Origin: Pseudomonas sp. UBA6562
GTDB lineage: Bacteria; Pseudomonadota; Gammaproteobacteria; Pseudomonadales; Pseudomonadaceae
Assembly: GCF_002434265.1 (NCBI RefSeq)
Contig: NZ_DJJS01000003.1
Span: 239,667-303,666, forward strand
DNA: 64,000 nucleotides
Direction of reading: 5' to 3'
Shown: piece by piece, positions 52,977 to 61,914 of the stretch
Position numbering within the stretch: position 1 is the first letter of the stretch
How the letters are laid out: each line of letters starts with the position of its first letter
Position numbers and translations under genes: made by a program
The notes under the pieces: model-generated
Told to the model about the DNA's origin: nothing
Database searches by the model: none
What the model saw: the letters and a program-made list of their open reading frames with translations, nothing else

Positions 52977-55055
52977 TCACTTGGGGATGCCGTGGACGAC
53001 CCCGGCGGTGTTGTCGATCAGGCTCTTGGTCGCAGTCTGGATGTAGGCTTCGAGCGTCTTGAGCATGTGTGGCTGGTCAGGACTCTCGATCAGCTCGGCC
53101 TTGAACTCGCGGCCCAATTGGTAGCGGTAAAGACGCGGCGACATGTCCTTGGATTCGATCAGGATGCGATCGCCGGTCACCAAGCCCACGATCTGCTCGC
53201 TGCCCGACGGCTTGATGATGCCCACGCCGGGATCGCCCTCAGGCAGGTTCAGCAGGTCGCGGCCCCAGCACTGGTGACGCGTCTGGCCACCCAACCGGCC
53301 CATGATGGTCGGCACGATGTCGACCTGGGTGCCGACGGTGTGGTCGACCTTGCCGAACTTCTCCTGGATACCCGGTGCGATCAACAGCAAAGGCACATTG
53401 AAGCGGCCCAGGTCGAGCTCGGTCACCTGCTGGTGGTTGCCGAAGCCATGGTCGCCGACGATGACGAACAGCGTTTCGTTGAAGTACGGCGACTTGCGCG
53501 CCTTCTCGAAGAACTGGCCCAGGGCCCAGTCGGAGTAGCGCATGGCGGTGAGGTGCTCGTCCAGGCGCCCCTGGCCCGTGACAGGCGCGACCGGCAAGTC
53601 CTTGGGCAATGCGTACGGGGTGTGGTTGGATAGCGTCTGCAGCAAGGCATAGAACGGCTTCTTGCCGGCGCGCTGGGCCAGTTCCTGGGCGCCGCGGTCG
53701 AACATGTCCTGGTCGGACACGCCCCAGGTGGGGTCGGAGAACACCGGGTCGACGAAGTCGTTGCGGCCGATGAAGGTGGTCATGCCCTGGTTGCCGAAGA
53801 AACCGGATTGGTTGTCCCAGGCGAAGTCGCCGTTGTACACGTACACGTCGTCGTAGTCGCGGGCACTGAGCAAGGCCGGCAGCCCCGACAGCTTGTGGCC
53901 GCCTTCGGGGGTCTGCATCAGGTATTCGAAGCCTGGCAGGTTGGGGTAGCAGGCCATGGTGGCGAACATGCCCTGGTGGGTATGGGTACCGTTGGAGAAG
54001 AAGCGGTCGAACAGCAACCCTTCCTGGGCCAGCTTGTCGAAGTTCGGGGTGATGTCGTTCGGGCTGCCCAAGGCGCCTACCGAATGGCCGGCGAAGCTTT
54101 CCATGAGGATCACCACGACGTTCTTGATCGGCAGGGTATTGGCCTGCGGCGGCACGAAATCGCGGCGGATGGCGGCCTCGTCAGCATCGACCAGGGTGTC
54201 GTTGGCGGTCAGTATCTGCTCGCGCACGCTCTGCAAGGCGACCTGAGGGTCGAGCGTGGCCTTCCAGATGTTGGCGCGGTCTTCGCCGAAGCGGCTCTTG
54301 GCGGCATCGATCAGGGTCAGCGTACCGTTGAGGCCCAATTGGTTCACGAAGTTCGAATCGGTGGTGAAGGCATCCCCCCAACGCATCGGCGGGCCTTGGC
54401 GCAAGGTGCCGCGTGCGGCCACGACCGCCACCAGCAGGATCACCATGAACACCGCCAGGCGGTTGTACCAAGGGGTGGGACGGGTAAGCGTCGCAGCCGT
54501 GTCGGCGCTGCCCTGCCCGCGGGTCAGGCGATCGATACCCTTGAACAGCAGGCTCAGCAGCCAGGTGCCGAGCAGCCAGGCCAGCAGGTAGCGCACCACG
54601 GGAAAGCCGTACCAGAGCATGCTCAGGACGGTCTTGGGGTCTTCCTTGACGTACTGGAACACCAGACCGTTCAGGCGCTGGTGGAACTCGCGGTAGAAGT
54701 CCATCTCCATCAGGCCGAGGAACATCACCAGGCTCGCGGTCAGCGTCAGCCAGACACGGAAGAACCCGCGCCGGGCCATGGCCCAGGTGCTCAAGGTCGC
54801 CAGCAGCAATGGCACACTGATGTAGACCACCACGCGCAGGTCGAAGCGCAGGCCGTTGAGGAAGCCTTCGGCGACGGTGGCATAGGGCGTGTCGCCGATC
54901 ATGTCGCTGTTGTAGAGCAGCAGTGCCAGACGCACCAGGCTCAGCATCAGCATGATCACCAGTGCGCAGAGCACGGTGTAGGCCAGATGGCGTTTGACGG
55001 TAGGGATGAAGGGAGCGCGCGCGCCCTTTTGCTTCAAGGCATCGGGATAAGCCAT
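52977..55055 (-). CDS. LTA-synthase-family sulfatase membrane protein
   Basis: 692 residues from the ATG at 55055 (MAYPDALKQKGARAPFIPTV). Five membrane helices in the first 220 residues, then a periplasmic alkaline-phosphatase/sulfatase domain: VVVILMESFAGHSVGALGSP with metal ligand Glu, NGTHTHQGMFATMACYPN with the nucleophilic Thr, and VIVGDHGFGNHQQVTE with metal ligands. Relatives move phosphoglycerol or phosphoethanolamine onto envelope glycans (LtaS, OpgB/MdoB). In pseudomonads the acceptor is unsettled, with periplasmic glucans likely. An upstream in-frame extension of 33 codons is not credible. Confidence 0.9.
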   Translation of the reverse strand: MAYPDALKQKGARAPFIPTVKRHLAYTVLCALVIMLMLSLVRLALLLYNSDMIGDTPYATVAEGFLNGLRFDLRVVVYISVPLLLATLSTWAMARRGFFRVWLTLTASLVMFLGLMEMDFYREFHQRLNGLVFQYVKEDPKTVLSMLWYGFPVVRYLLAWLLGTWLLSLLFKGIDRLTRGQGSADTAATLTRPTPWYNRLAVFMVILLVAVVAARGTLRQGPPMRWGDAFTTDSNFVNQLGLNGTLTLIDAAKSRFGEDRANIWKATLDPQVALQSVREQILTANDTLVDADEAAIRRDFVPPQANTLPIKNVVVILMESFAGHSVGALGSPNDITPNFDKLAQEGLLFDRFFSNGTHTHQGMFATMACYPNLPGFEYLMQTPEGGHKLSGLPALLSARDYDDVYVYNGDFAWDNQSGFFGNQGMTTFIGRNDFVDPVFSDPTWGVSDQDMFDRGAQELAQRAGKKPFYALLQTLSNHTPYALPKDLPVAPVTGQGRLDEHLTAMRYSDWALGQFFEKARKSPYFNETLFVIVGDHGFGNHQQVTELDLGRFNVPLLLIAPGIQEKFGKVDHTVGTQVDIVPTIMGRLGGQTRHQCWGRDLLNLPEGDPGVGIIKPSGSEQIVGLVTGDRILIESKDMSPRLYRYQLGREFKAELIESPDQPHMLKTLEAYIQTATKSLIDNTAGVVHGIPK

Positions 55056-55341
55056 GAACGGAAAGGTCCTGAAAGTGCGGGTTGCGGAAAAGTGCCCGCC
55101 AGCCACGATCGCTGGTGCAGGGCCGAGGCGGCATTGTGCGGCGCGGATTTTCATTAATCCAGTGTGAAAATTGTGTCACCTTCGCGCGGGTCAGCTTACC
55201 GCCCGATGGCGTGGAACGGCTCCCGGGTTGCCGTACGCCCCTGCGAAACGAGGCTCGGCGCTTGCCCGTCAGGTGACAGGCAAGCGCCGAGCCTCGCTGC
55301 TTGGACCGTGAGCGTGTGTCCCGCGGTCTAATGCGCCTGCA
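55056..55341. other. Intergenic region with a 17-bp perfect inverted repeat
   Basis: 286 bases between two minus-strand genes. It contains the LTA-synthase-like promoter and the strong stem at 55250-55295. Nothing else is supported. Confidence 0.5.
55250..55295. repeat. 17-bp perfect inverted repeat
   Basis: Arms gaggctcggcgcttgcc (55250-55266) and ggcaagcgccgagcctc (55279-55295), loop of 12 bases. No T tract on either side within a few bases. It lies about 45 bases after the PLDc_N-like gene stop on the minus strand, so it may be its transcription end. Confidence 0.85.
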
Positions 55342-55533
55342 TCAAATCCGTGCGTTGCCGCGCGGACCGGCGATGGCCCAAATGATCAGGCCTACGACTG
55401 GCAAGAACAGAATCAGCAGAATCCACAACACCTTGGCGACGCCGGATGCGCCGCTGCGGATGACGTTGATGATGGCCCAGATGTCCAAGGCCAGAATGAT
55501 CAGGCCAATCAGCCCATTGAATGTCGAACCCAT
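55342..55533 (-). CDS. Small two-helix membrane protein, PLDc_N-like
   Basis: 63 residues from the ATG at 55533 (MGSTFNGLIGLIILALDIWA). Two membrane helices with IINVIRSGASGVAKVLWILL between; the WAIINVIRSG then KVLWILLILFLPVVGLIIW pattern is the phospholipase-D-N-terminal-like (PLDc_N, PF13396) module found as a stand-alone small protein. Cytoplasmic membrane; function unknown, often near stress genes. A CAGGAG ribosome site precedes the ATG. The in-frame start 22 codons upstream is ruled out. Confidence 0.82.
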   Translation of the reverse strand: MGSTFNGLIGLIILALDIWAIINVIRSGASGVAKVLWILLILFLPVVGLIIWAIAGPRGNARI

Positions 55534-55781
55534 GTCACTGCTCCTGCATAGAAAGATCGGAAGGTCAGGCGCCGCGACCGTCTCGACTGCGTGCCTCACT
55601 GACTACGACCACACGCCGCAGCGGATGTCCCAAATGCGCTTCGCTTGAATGCGCTCGAACTTGAAATCGGCACTGTGCCGTCCTGCGGCGTGGCGCTATG
55701 AACGCCATAGAAGGGAATCCTTGGTGAGTGGCGCGGGTCCACCCTTAGACTCGACAGACCCTTTCAGCCACGAGGTTCGCA

Positions 55782-56720
55782 ATGCCACCAGCCGATTCTT
55801 CCGCCCCGACACCAGCCTCCATGCTCGGGGTTTGGCGCCAGCAGGCGCTGAGCAGCCCGTGGCTCAGCGCGGGCCTGGGCTTGAGCCTGCTGGCGATCCT
55901 GTTCCTGCTGGGGGCGAGCATCTACAACGCAGTCAACGGCGAGCACGCCGACAACCTGCACCTGGCGGCGCTGGGAGGCCTGTCGGGCTTCGGCGCCACG
56001 GCCCTGGGGGCGGTACTGGCGGTGGTGCTGCGCGATGTCAGCAGCCGCAACCAGGATGTGATGTTGGGTTTCGCCGCCGGCATGATGCTGGCGGCCAGTT
56101 CGTTCTCGCTGATTCTGCCGGGCCTGGATGCCGCCCGCGAAATCACCGGCAACGGTTCGCTGGCCGCCGCCGTGGTGGTGCTCGGCATGGGCCTTGGGGT
56201 GCTGCTGATGCTCGGCCTGGACCGCTTCACTCCGCACGAGCACGAGAGCACTGGTGCCCAAGGGCCGGAAACCGAGCGCATCAACCGTGTCTGGTTGTTC
56301 GTGCTGGCGATCACCTTGCACAACCTGCCTGAAGGCATGGCCATCGGCGTGAGCTTCACCAACGGCGACATGAGCGTCGGTCTGCCGCTGACCAGCGCCA
56401 TCGCCATTCAGGACATCCCCGAAGGCCTGGCCGTGGCGCTGGCGCTGCGCGCCACGGGCTTGTCGAGCCTGCGCGCGGCATTGGTGGCGATCGGTTCGGG
56501 GTTGATGGAGCCGCTGGGTGCGGTGATCGGCCTGGGCATCTCCACCGGCTTCGCCTTGGCCTATCCGATCAGCATGGGCCTGGCGGCCGGGGCGATGCTG
56601 TTCGTGGTGTCCCACGAGGTGATCCCGGAAACCCACCGCAATGGCCACCAGACCTCGGCGACGGTGGGGCTGATGGGTGGGTTCGCCGTGATGATGTTTC
56701 TGGATACGGCACTGGGTTGA
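55782..56720 (+). CDS. ZIP-family metal transporter
   Basis: 312 residues, MPPADSSAPTPASMLGVWRQ. About eight membrane helices. The paired metal-binding helices have ITLHNLPEGMAIGVSFTNG (helix IV) and IAIQDIPEGLAVALALRATG (helix V), which is the ZIP/GufA signature. A His/Glu-rich loop (RFTPHEHESTG) near 150 binds metal. It probably imports zinc or other divalent metals. No Zur box could be recognised. Convergent with the DUF2937 gene. Confidence 0.9.
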   Translation: MPPADSSAPTPASMLGVWRQQALSSPWLSAGLGLSLLAILFLLGASIYNAVNGEHADNLHLAALGGLSGFGATALGAVLAVVLRDVSSRNQDVMLGFAAGMMLAASSFSLILPGLDAAREITGNGSLAAAVVVLGMGLGVLLMLGLDRFTPHEHESTGAQGPETERINRVWLFVLAITLHNLPEGMAIGVSFTNGDMSVGLPLTSAIAIQDIPEGLAVALALRATGLSSLRAALVAIGSGLMEPLGAVIGLGISTGFALAYPISMGLAAGAMLFVVSHEVIPETHRNGHQTSATVGLMGGFAVMMFLDTALG

Positions 56721-56740
56721 CCGGCAGAGGCGCCGGCCAA

Positions 56741-57262
56741 TCAGCGCCAGCTTTCTTTGACCGGCCGACGCCGCGCGCTGAGGATCGCCCAGCCGAGCAG
56801 GCGCAACAGGCTCTCCACCGCCAGGGCCAGCAGCAGTCCTGCGCCGATGCCCCAGGCGATCGCCTCGGGTACCAACAGGATCTGGTAGTTATAAGCCTTG
56901 AGGGTTTCCTCGCGCAGCTGCTCGTCGGGCTGCACCAGCACGTGCCAGGTACGCACCCAGACGTTGCCTTGCAGGAGCTGCCATTCGCTTTCCAGGGCCT
57001 GGTTGCGGACCAGCAGGCTCTCGATGCTGTTGGCGTCGCTGTTGAACACCGGGTCGTCGCTGCTGCGGTAATGGCGCAACAGGGCTTGCAGGTCACCGTT
57101 GAAGAAGCGCTCGGCGGTTTCCTTGAAGCCGCTCAGCGCTTCGCGCGACTCCAGCATGTGCGCTTCGACCCGCTGGCTGTAGCTGTCGATGTAGCCCGGC
57201 ACCTGGATGCCGGCCAGCAACGCCCCGGTGAACAGCAGCAGACGCAGATAGCTCAGGAACAT
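56741..57262 (-). CDS. DUF2937-family membrane protein
   Basis: 173 residues from the ATG at 57262 (MFLSYLRLLLFTGALLAGIQ). Helix 1 at the N terminus, a periplasmic helical domain (residues 25-125, with VEAHMLESREALSGFKETAE), and two helices near the end (AIAWGIGAGLLLALAVESLL). This matches the DUF2937 layout; no function is known. It overlaps the end of the amidotransferase gene by ten bases, so translation is coupled. Last of a three-gene minus-strand operon. Confidence 0.82.
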   Translation of the reverse strand: MFLSYLRLLLFTGALLAGIQVPGYIDSYSQRVEAHMLESREALSGFKETAERFFNGDLQALLRHYRSSDDPVFNSDANSIESLLVRNQALESEWQLLQGNVWVRTWHVLVQPDEQLREETLKAYNYQILLVPEAIAWGIGAGLLLALAVESLLRLLGWAILSARRRPVKESWR

Positions 57263-58047
57263 ACCGGCGCTTCCTCGCTGTTGCCGTGGGCGGTGCACTC
57301 GCCGTGGCGCCACAGCGCCCATTGACCAGGCTCGTAGCGGTTCCAGGTCTCGTTTTCGGTGAGGGCTTCGGTGGCGATCACGGTCACCACGTCGTTGGGT
57401 GTGGTCTCGGTGAGGAAGTCGACGATCAGGTCGACGTCCTTGAGCCGTGCCGCGCCGAACGGCGCACGGCGGGTGATGTGCACCAGCTTGGTGGAGCAGA
57501 AGCAGAACAGCCAGTCGCCATTGCTCAACAGGCAGTTGAACACGCCCTGACTGCGGTATTCGGCACACGCCTGCACCAGCACCGGCAATAGTTCCTCGAC
57601 CGCGACCGGCTCGGGGAAGGCCTCGCGCACCCGGTTGAGCAAGTCGCAGAAGGCCGCCTCGCTGTCGGTGTCGCCTACCGGCCGGTAGAAGGTCTTCTGA
57701 CCCTCGAAACCTTGCATCTGGCCATTGTGCGCGAAGCACCAGTTGCGCCCCCACAGTTCGCGCATGAACGGGTGGGTGTTGGACAGGCAGACCTTGCCGA
57801 CGTTGGCCTGGCGGATATGGCCGATCACCACCTCGCTCTTGATCGGATAGCGCTGCACCAGGTTGGCGACCTCGGACTCGCTGCTCGCTGAAGGGTCCTG
57901 GAACAGGCGCAGGCCGCGCCCTTCGTAGAAGCCGATGCCCCAGCCGTCGCGGTGCGGGCCGGTACGGCCGCCGCGCTGCATCAGGCCGGTGAAGCTGAAC
58001 ACGATGTCGGTGGGCACGTTGGCACTCATGCCGAGCAGTTCACACAT
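57253..58047 (-). CDS. Class II glutamine amidotransferase (YafJ/EgtC-like)
   Basis: 264 residues from the ATG at 58047. It starts MCELLGMSANVPTDIVFSFT, so Cys2 becomes the N-terminal nucleophile. Ntn fold motifs: GRTGPHRDGWGIGFYEG, VIGHIRQANVGKVCLSNTHP, and WCFAHNGQMQGF, all standard. Relatives hydrolyse glutamine or gamma-glutamyl amides; the substrate is not known for YafJ-type proteins. It lies between the 167-residue membrane protein gene (13 bases upstream) and the DUF2937 gene (overlapping). Confidence 0.9.
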   Translation of the reverse strand: MCELLGMSANVPTDIVFSFTGLMQRGGRTGPHRDGWGIGFYEGRGLRLFQDPSASSESEVANLVQRYPIKSEVVIGHIRQANVGKVCLSNTHPFMRELWGRNWCFAHNGQMQGFEGQKTFYRPVGDTDSEAAFCDLLNRVREAFPEPVAVEELLPVLVQACAEYRSQGVFNCLLSNGDWLFCFCSTKLVHITRRAPFGAARLKDVDLIVDFLTETTPNDVVTVIATEALTENETWNRYEPGQWALWRHGECTAHGNSEEAPVCS

Positions 58048-58060
58048 GGCGGGCTCCTGG

Positions 58061-58564
58061 CTAGATCCTGGGTTCGACCCGACCGCTGCCGGTCTGCACA
58101 GGCGCGGGCGCGGCAGGGGAACGGTCACGGTAACGGTCGTTGAGATCGGCGGCCAACGGCGCGGCGTCGAGTTCCTGGTCCTCGACCCGGCGCCGCTCGG
58201 CGGCCGCCTCGGCCTGGCGGCGGCGTTCGCGGGCGCGGTTTTCCAGCGGCCAGCGGATCAGCACGAACACGGCATAGAGCACGAAGGCGAACAGACCGTA
58301 CATGGCCAGGTCCGAGGCGGCGCGCCAGGCGTTGCCGCCGACCTTGAAGGCGATGTCCAGGGTGCTGATGGCAATGGCCGGGGCGAAGCTGTCCTTGGCC
58401 GGATCGACGATGGTCGGGCTCAGCAGCAATACCGCCAGCAGCACCCGCAGCGGCTCGCGCAACCAGCGCCACATCCAGCCGGTGAGCTTGCAGAAGACCA
58501 GCAGGCAGCCCAGGGCGGCGAAGGCGTACAGGCCCCAGGCGAGGAGGTAGTCGTGTTCGGTCAT
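58061..58564 (-). CDS. Membrane protein of unknown function, operon with YafJ-like gene
   Basis: 167 residues, MTEHDYLLAWGLYAFAALGC. Three membrane helices (about 8-26, 38-52 and 88-108), a loop PTIVDPAKDSFAPAIAIS, and a charged cytosolic tail (about 110-167) rich in Arg/Glu (NRARERRRQAEAAAERRR), perhaps a coiled coil. It is the first gene of the minus-strand trio. I do not recognise a characterised family. The set of a membrane protein, an Ntn amidotransferase and DUF2937 is conserved-looking, which hints at a shared envelope role. Confidence 0.75.
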   Translation of the reverse strand: MTEHDYLLAWGLYAFAALGCLLVFCKLTGWMWRWLREPLRVLLAVLLLSPTIVDPAKDSFAPAIAISTLDIAFKVGGNAWRAASDLAMYGLFAFVLYAVFVLIRWPLENRARERRRQAEAAAERRRVEDQELDAAPLAADLNDRYRDRSPAAPAPVQTGSGRVEPRI

Positions 58565-58684
58565 GGTGAGGATGCAAGCCAGGGGAAAAGGTGCCTATGA
58601 TAACTGCTTTTCCGGGCGCAGGCGCCCCCCACGCCCATCACTGCGTGAGCGCCGCAGCGTTGTCGCCCCAGCCAAGAGAATCCT

Positions 58685-60736
58685 ATGTCCGCCAGTACCC
58701 TGCCGCCCTCTCCGCCCATCGCCCAGCCCCATACCGGCACCGACCCCTATGCCTGGCTGCAAGACCGCGACACCCCTGAAGTGCTGGCCTACCTGGACGC
58801 CGAGAACGCCTATCAACAGGCCTGCCTGGCACACCAGGCGCCGCTGTGCGAAGCGCTGTTCGAGCAGATCAAGGGACGCATTCTGGAAACCGACCTGTCG
58901 CTGCCTTCGCCCTGGGGCCCGTACCTGTACTACACGCGCACCACGGCGGGCGACGAATACGCACGCCACTACCGCTGCCCGCGTCCGGCAGACGACAGCC
59001 TGCAGGTCGACGAGCAGGCCGAGACCCTGCTGCTCGACCCCAATGCACTGGCCGAAGGCGGGTTTCTTTCGCTGGGTGCGTTCAGCGTCAGCCCCGACCA
59101 CCAACGCCTGGCCTATAGCCTGGATACCACGGGCGACGAGGTCTACACCCTGTACGTCAAGGACCTGGCCAGCGGCGCGGTCGTCACCCTGCCCTTCGAT
59201 GGCTGCGACGGCAGCATGACCTGGGCCAACGACAGCCAGACGCTGTTCTTCGCCGAACTCGACGACACCCAAAGGCCCTGGCGCCTGCGCCGCCACACCC
59301 TCGGCCAGGCGGGCGCGCAGACCGTCTTCGAAGAGCCCGACGGCCGCTTCTTCCTGCACTGCTACCGCACCAGCTCCGAGCGCCAGCTGGTGCTGCTGCT
59401 CAACAGCAAGACCACTTGCGAAGCCTGGGTGCTGGACGCCGCCACGCCACAGGCCGACTTCGCCTGCCTGGCGCCGCGCCAGGAAGGCCACGAGTATTTC
59501 CCCGACCACGGCCAGCTCGACGGCCAGTGGCAGTGGTTCATCCGCAGCAACCAGCACGGCATCAACTTCGCCCTCTTCCACGCCCCGGCCGACCAGGCGC
59601 CGCGCCACGACCAGTGGCAGTTGCTGGTGCCGCACCGCGACACGGTGATGCTCGAAGACCTCAGCCTCAACGCCGGCGCCATCACCCTGAGCCTGCGCGA
59701 AGGCGGCCTGCCGATCATCGAAGTGCACCCGCAGGGCCAGACGGCCTATCGCGTGCAGTTGCCCGACGCGGCGTACAGCCTCTATGTGCAGGACAGCCTG
59801 GAGTTCGCCGGCCCGCACCTGCGCCTGCGCTACGAAGCCTTGAACCGCCCGGCCCAGGTGCGCCAGCTGACCTTGGCCGACGGCGCGCAGACGGTACTCA
59901 AGCAAACGCCCGTGCTCGGCGCCTTCGATGCCGACGACTATGTCAGCGAACGCCTATGGGCCACCGCTGCCGACGGCACCCAGGTGCCGATCAGCCTGGT
60001 GCGCCGACGCGCCGATCAGGGCCGGTGCGTGCCGCTGTACCTGTACGGCTACGGCGCCTATGGCGAGAGCCTCGACCCTTGGTTCTCCCATGCGCGGCTG
60101 AGCCTGCTGGAGCGCGGCGTCGCCTTCGCCATCGCCCATGTGCGCGGCGGCGGCGAGCTGGGCGAGGCCTGGTACCGCGCCGGCAAGCAAGCGCACAAGC
60201 AGAACACCTTCGACGACTTCATCGCCTGCGCCGAGCACTTGATCGCGCAAGGCGTGACGGTTTCCGAGCGCCTGGCGATCAGCGGCGGCAGCGCCGGTGG
60301 CCTGCTGATCGGCGCGGTACTGAACCAGCGGCCCGAGTTGTTCCGCTGCGCCATCGCCGAAGTGCCCTTCGTCGACACGCTCAACACCATGCTCGACCCG
60401 GACCTGCCCCTGACCGTCACCGAGTACGACGAGTGGGGCAACCCCGAAGAGCCGGAGGTGTACGCACGGATCAAGGCCTATGCGCCCTACGAGAACGTCA
60501 AGGCCCAGGCCTACCCCGCGCTGCTGGTGGTGGCCGGCTACAACGACAGCCGCGTGCAGTACTGGGAAGCCGCCAAATGGGTGGCCCGCCTGCGCACCCT
60601 CAAGACCGACGACAACCTGCTGCTGCTCAAGACCGAGATGGGTGCCGGCCATGGCGGCATGAGCGGTCGCTATCAGGCGCTGCGAGACGTGGCGCTGGAA
60701 TACGGCTTCGTGCTGGAAAGCCTGGGTGTGGCCTAG
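58685..60736 (+). CDS. ptrB: Oligopeptidase B (S9A serine peptidase)
   Basis: 683 residues, MSASTLPPSPPIAQPHTGTD. N-terminal seven-bladed propeller (about 80-400), with QTLFFAELDDTQRPWRLRRH. The catalytic alpha/beta-hydrolase domain holds Ser in ISGGSAGGLLIGAVLNQRPE near 533, Asp in GYNDSRVQYWEAAKW, and His in GAGHGGMSGRY near the end. It cuts small peptides after basic residues in the cytosol or periplasm. Length and motifs match PtrB. Single gene divergent from the minus-strand trio. Confidence 0.95.
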   Translation: MSASTLPPSPPIAQPHTGTDPYAWLQDRDTPEVLAYLDAENAYQQACLAHQAPLCEALFEQIKGRILETDLSLPSPWGPYLYYTRTTAGDEYARHYRCPRPADDSLQVDEQAETLLLDPNALAEGGFLSLGAFSVSPDHQRLAYSLDTTGDEVYTLYVKDLASGAVVTLPFDGCDGSMTWANDSQTLFFAELDDTQRPWRLRRHTLGQAGAQTVFEEPDGRFFLHCYRTSSERQLVLLLNSKTTCEAWVLDAATPQADFACLAPRQEGHEYFPDHGQLDGQWQWFIRSNQHGINFALFHAPADQAPRHDQWQLLVPHRDTVMLEDLSLNAGAITLSLREGGLPIIEVHPQGQTAYRVQLPDAAYSLYVQDSLEFAGPHLRLRYEALNRPAQVRQLTLADGAQTVLKQTPVLGAFDADDYVSERLWATAADGTQVPISLVRRRADQGRCVPLYLYGYGAYGESLDPWFSHARLSLLERGVAFAIAHVRGGGELGEAWYRAGKQAHKQNTFDDFIACAEHLIAQGVTVSERLAISGGSAGGLLIGAVLNQRPELFRCAIAEVPFVDTLNTMLDPDLPLTVTEYDEWGNPEEPEVYARIKAYAPYENVKAQAYPALLVVAGYNDSRVQYWEAAKWVARLRTLKTDDNLLLLKTEMGAGHGGMSGRYQALRDVALEYGFVLESLGVA

Positions 60737-60788
60737 CCTCGGCGGATAGCGAACCCTGACGGCCGAGGGCGTCGACCTGACTTCACGT

Positions 60789-60838
60789 GCTTCAGCGTTT
60801 GGCTGGCAACGTCACCCGTCGGGTTTGCACAAGTGTGG
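60789..60838 (-). pseudogene. Partial duplicate of the 3' end of the proline-rich gene
   Basis: On the minus strand the segment reads as VQTRRVTLPAKR then a stop, against AQTPPVTLPIKR and a stop at the end of the gene at 60898. About 30 of 39 bases match. It lies just beyond that gene's stop, so it is a duplicated and diverged tail. Confidence 0.6.
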
Positions 60839-60897
60839 TCAATCCGGCCCTCAAGCGGGCCGGGGTGCGCAATCGTACCGCCCCGCTCCCTCGCGCA

Positions 60898-61185
60898 TCA
60901 GCGCTTGATTGGCAAAGTTACCGGCGGGGTTTGCGCAGGCTTTGGCAACGGCTGGTCCTTGGGTGGCCCGGGGTGTGGAATCGGCGACAGTGACGGCCCC
61001 CCTGGCGTGCCGTCGCCGGCCTTGGGCGGGTTGCTCGGGGTGATCTGCGGGTAAGGCGACGGCGTTGCGGTGCCAGGCGCGCCCGGCACCGGCACGATGA
61101 CTTGCGGCTGCACTTGCGGCTGCAGCGCGGCGGCCTCGGCCGTGGTCGGGCCGGCGAGCAGCCAGAGGGCAAAAATGGCGAACAT
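60898..61185 (-). CDS. Small secreted proline-rich protein
   Basis: 95 residues from the ATG at 61185, with GGAGG five bases upstream. Signal peptide MFAIFALWLLAGPTTAEA, then a Pro/Gly/Gln-rich low-complexity chain (VQPQVIVPVPGAPGTATPSP) to the end TPPVTLPIKR. It probably spans the periplasm or is disordered; no known domain. The 3' end is partly duplicated downstream. Function unknown. Confidence 0.6.
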   Translation of the reverse strand: MFAIFALWLLAGPTTAEAAALQPQVQPQVIVPVPGAPGTATPSPYPQITPSNPPKAGDGTPGGPSLSPIPHPGPPKDQPLPKPAQTPPVTLPIKR

Positions 61186-61318
61186 GGCCACCTCCGATCA
61201 GGAAACTTCCTACAGGCTACCTGCAAGTTGCACATCGCGCCTGTCCGACCTGTGGTTGCGCAGGCTAGACTTCGCCGTACAACCGTCATTCGCCTGATCA
61301 GTACACAAAGGTAACGCC

Positions 61319-61687
61319 ATGAGCTCGGCCTCCACCTCCGCCGCCACCGCGCGGCTCGACCGCATCCTCGCTGACGCCAAGCGCGACAAGGAAATGGGCT
61401 ACCGCGACAAGGCCCTGAAGATGTACCCCCATGTGTGCGGCCGCTGCGCCCGCGAGTTCGCCGGCAAGCGCCTGTCGGAACTGACCGTGCACCACCGCGA
61501 CCACAACCACGACAACAACCCGCAGGACGGCTCGAACTGGGAGCTGTTGTGCCTGTACTGCCACGACAACGAGCACTCGCGCTACACCGACCAGCAGTAT
61601 TTCAGCGAAGGCTCGCTAAGTTCGCCGAAAACGGCCAAGGCGACGCATAATCCGTTCGCGGCATTGGGCGATCTGCTGAAGAAGTGA
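61319..61687 (+). CDS. YajD-like HNH nuclease-fold protein
   Basis: 122 residues, MSSASTSAATARLDRILADA. HNH fold: zinc cysteines in CGRCAREF (about 40-47) and LCLYCHDNEH (about 80-88), and the HHRDHNHDN segment with the catalytic His pair near 61. Same plan as E. coli YajD, whose role is unknown; nuclease activity is inferred from the motif. A purine-rich AAGGTAA lies before the start. A single gene followed by a 230-base gap. Confidence 0.9.
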   Translation: MSSASTSAATARLDRILADAKRDKEMGYRDKALKMYPHVCGRCAREFAGKRLSELTVHHRDHNHDNNPQDGSNWELLCLYCHDNEHSRYTDQQYFSEGSLSSPKTAKATHNPFAALGDLLKK

Positions 61688-61914
61688 GTCTCTGCCACGC
61701 GGCGCACGACCGTCGATCCCGTCTCGACCGGCGCCGCTGCCCTTCTCACGCCAGCATGCCGACTTTCGCCGCGCCGGTATCCGCCGACGCGAGACAAGAC
61801 ACTTTCAAGCGGGGCGCAGACTTCCTCCCGCACACTTCTCGGCACATCGGCTGAACGCTCGCGCCCTTGCCACGGTCAGCTTCTGTACCCCCTTTCAGGT
61901 TCAGGAGATTCCCC

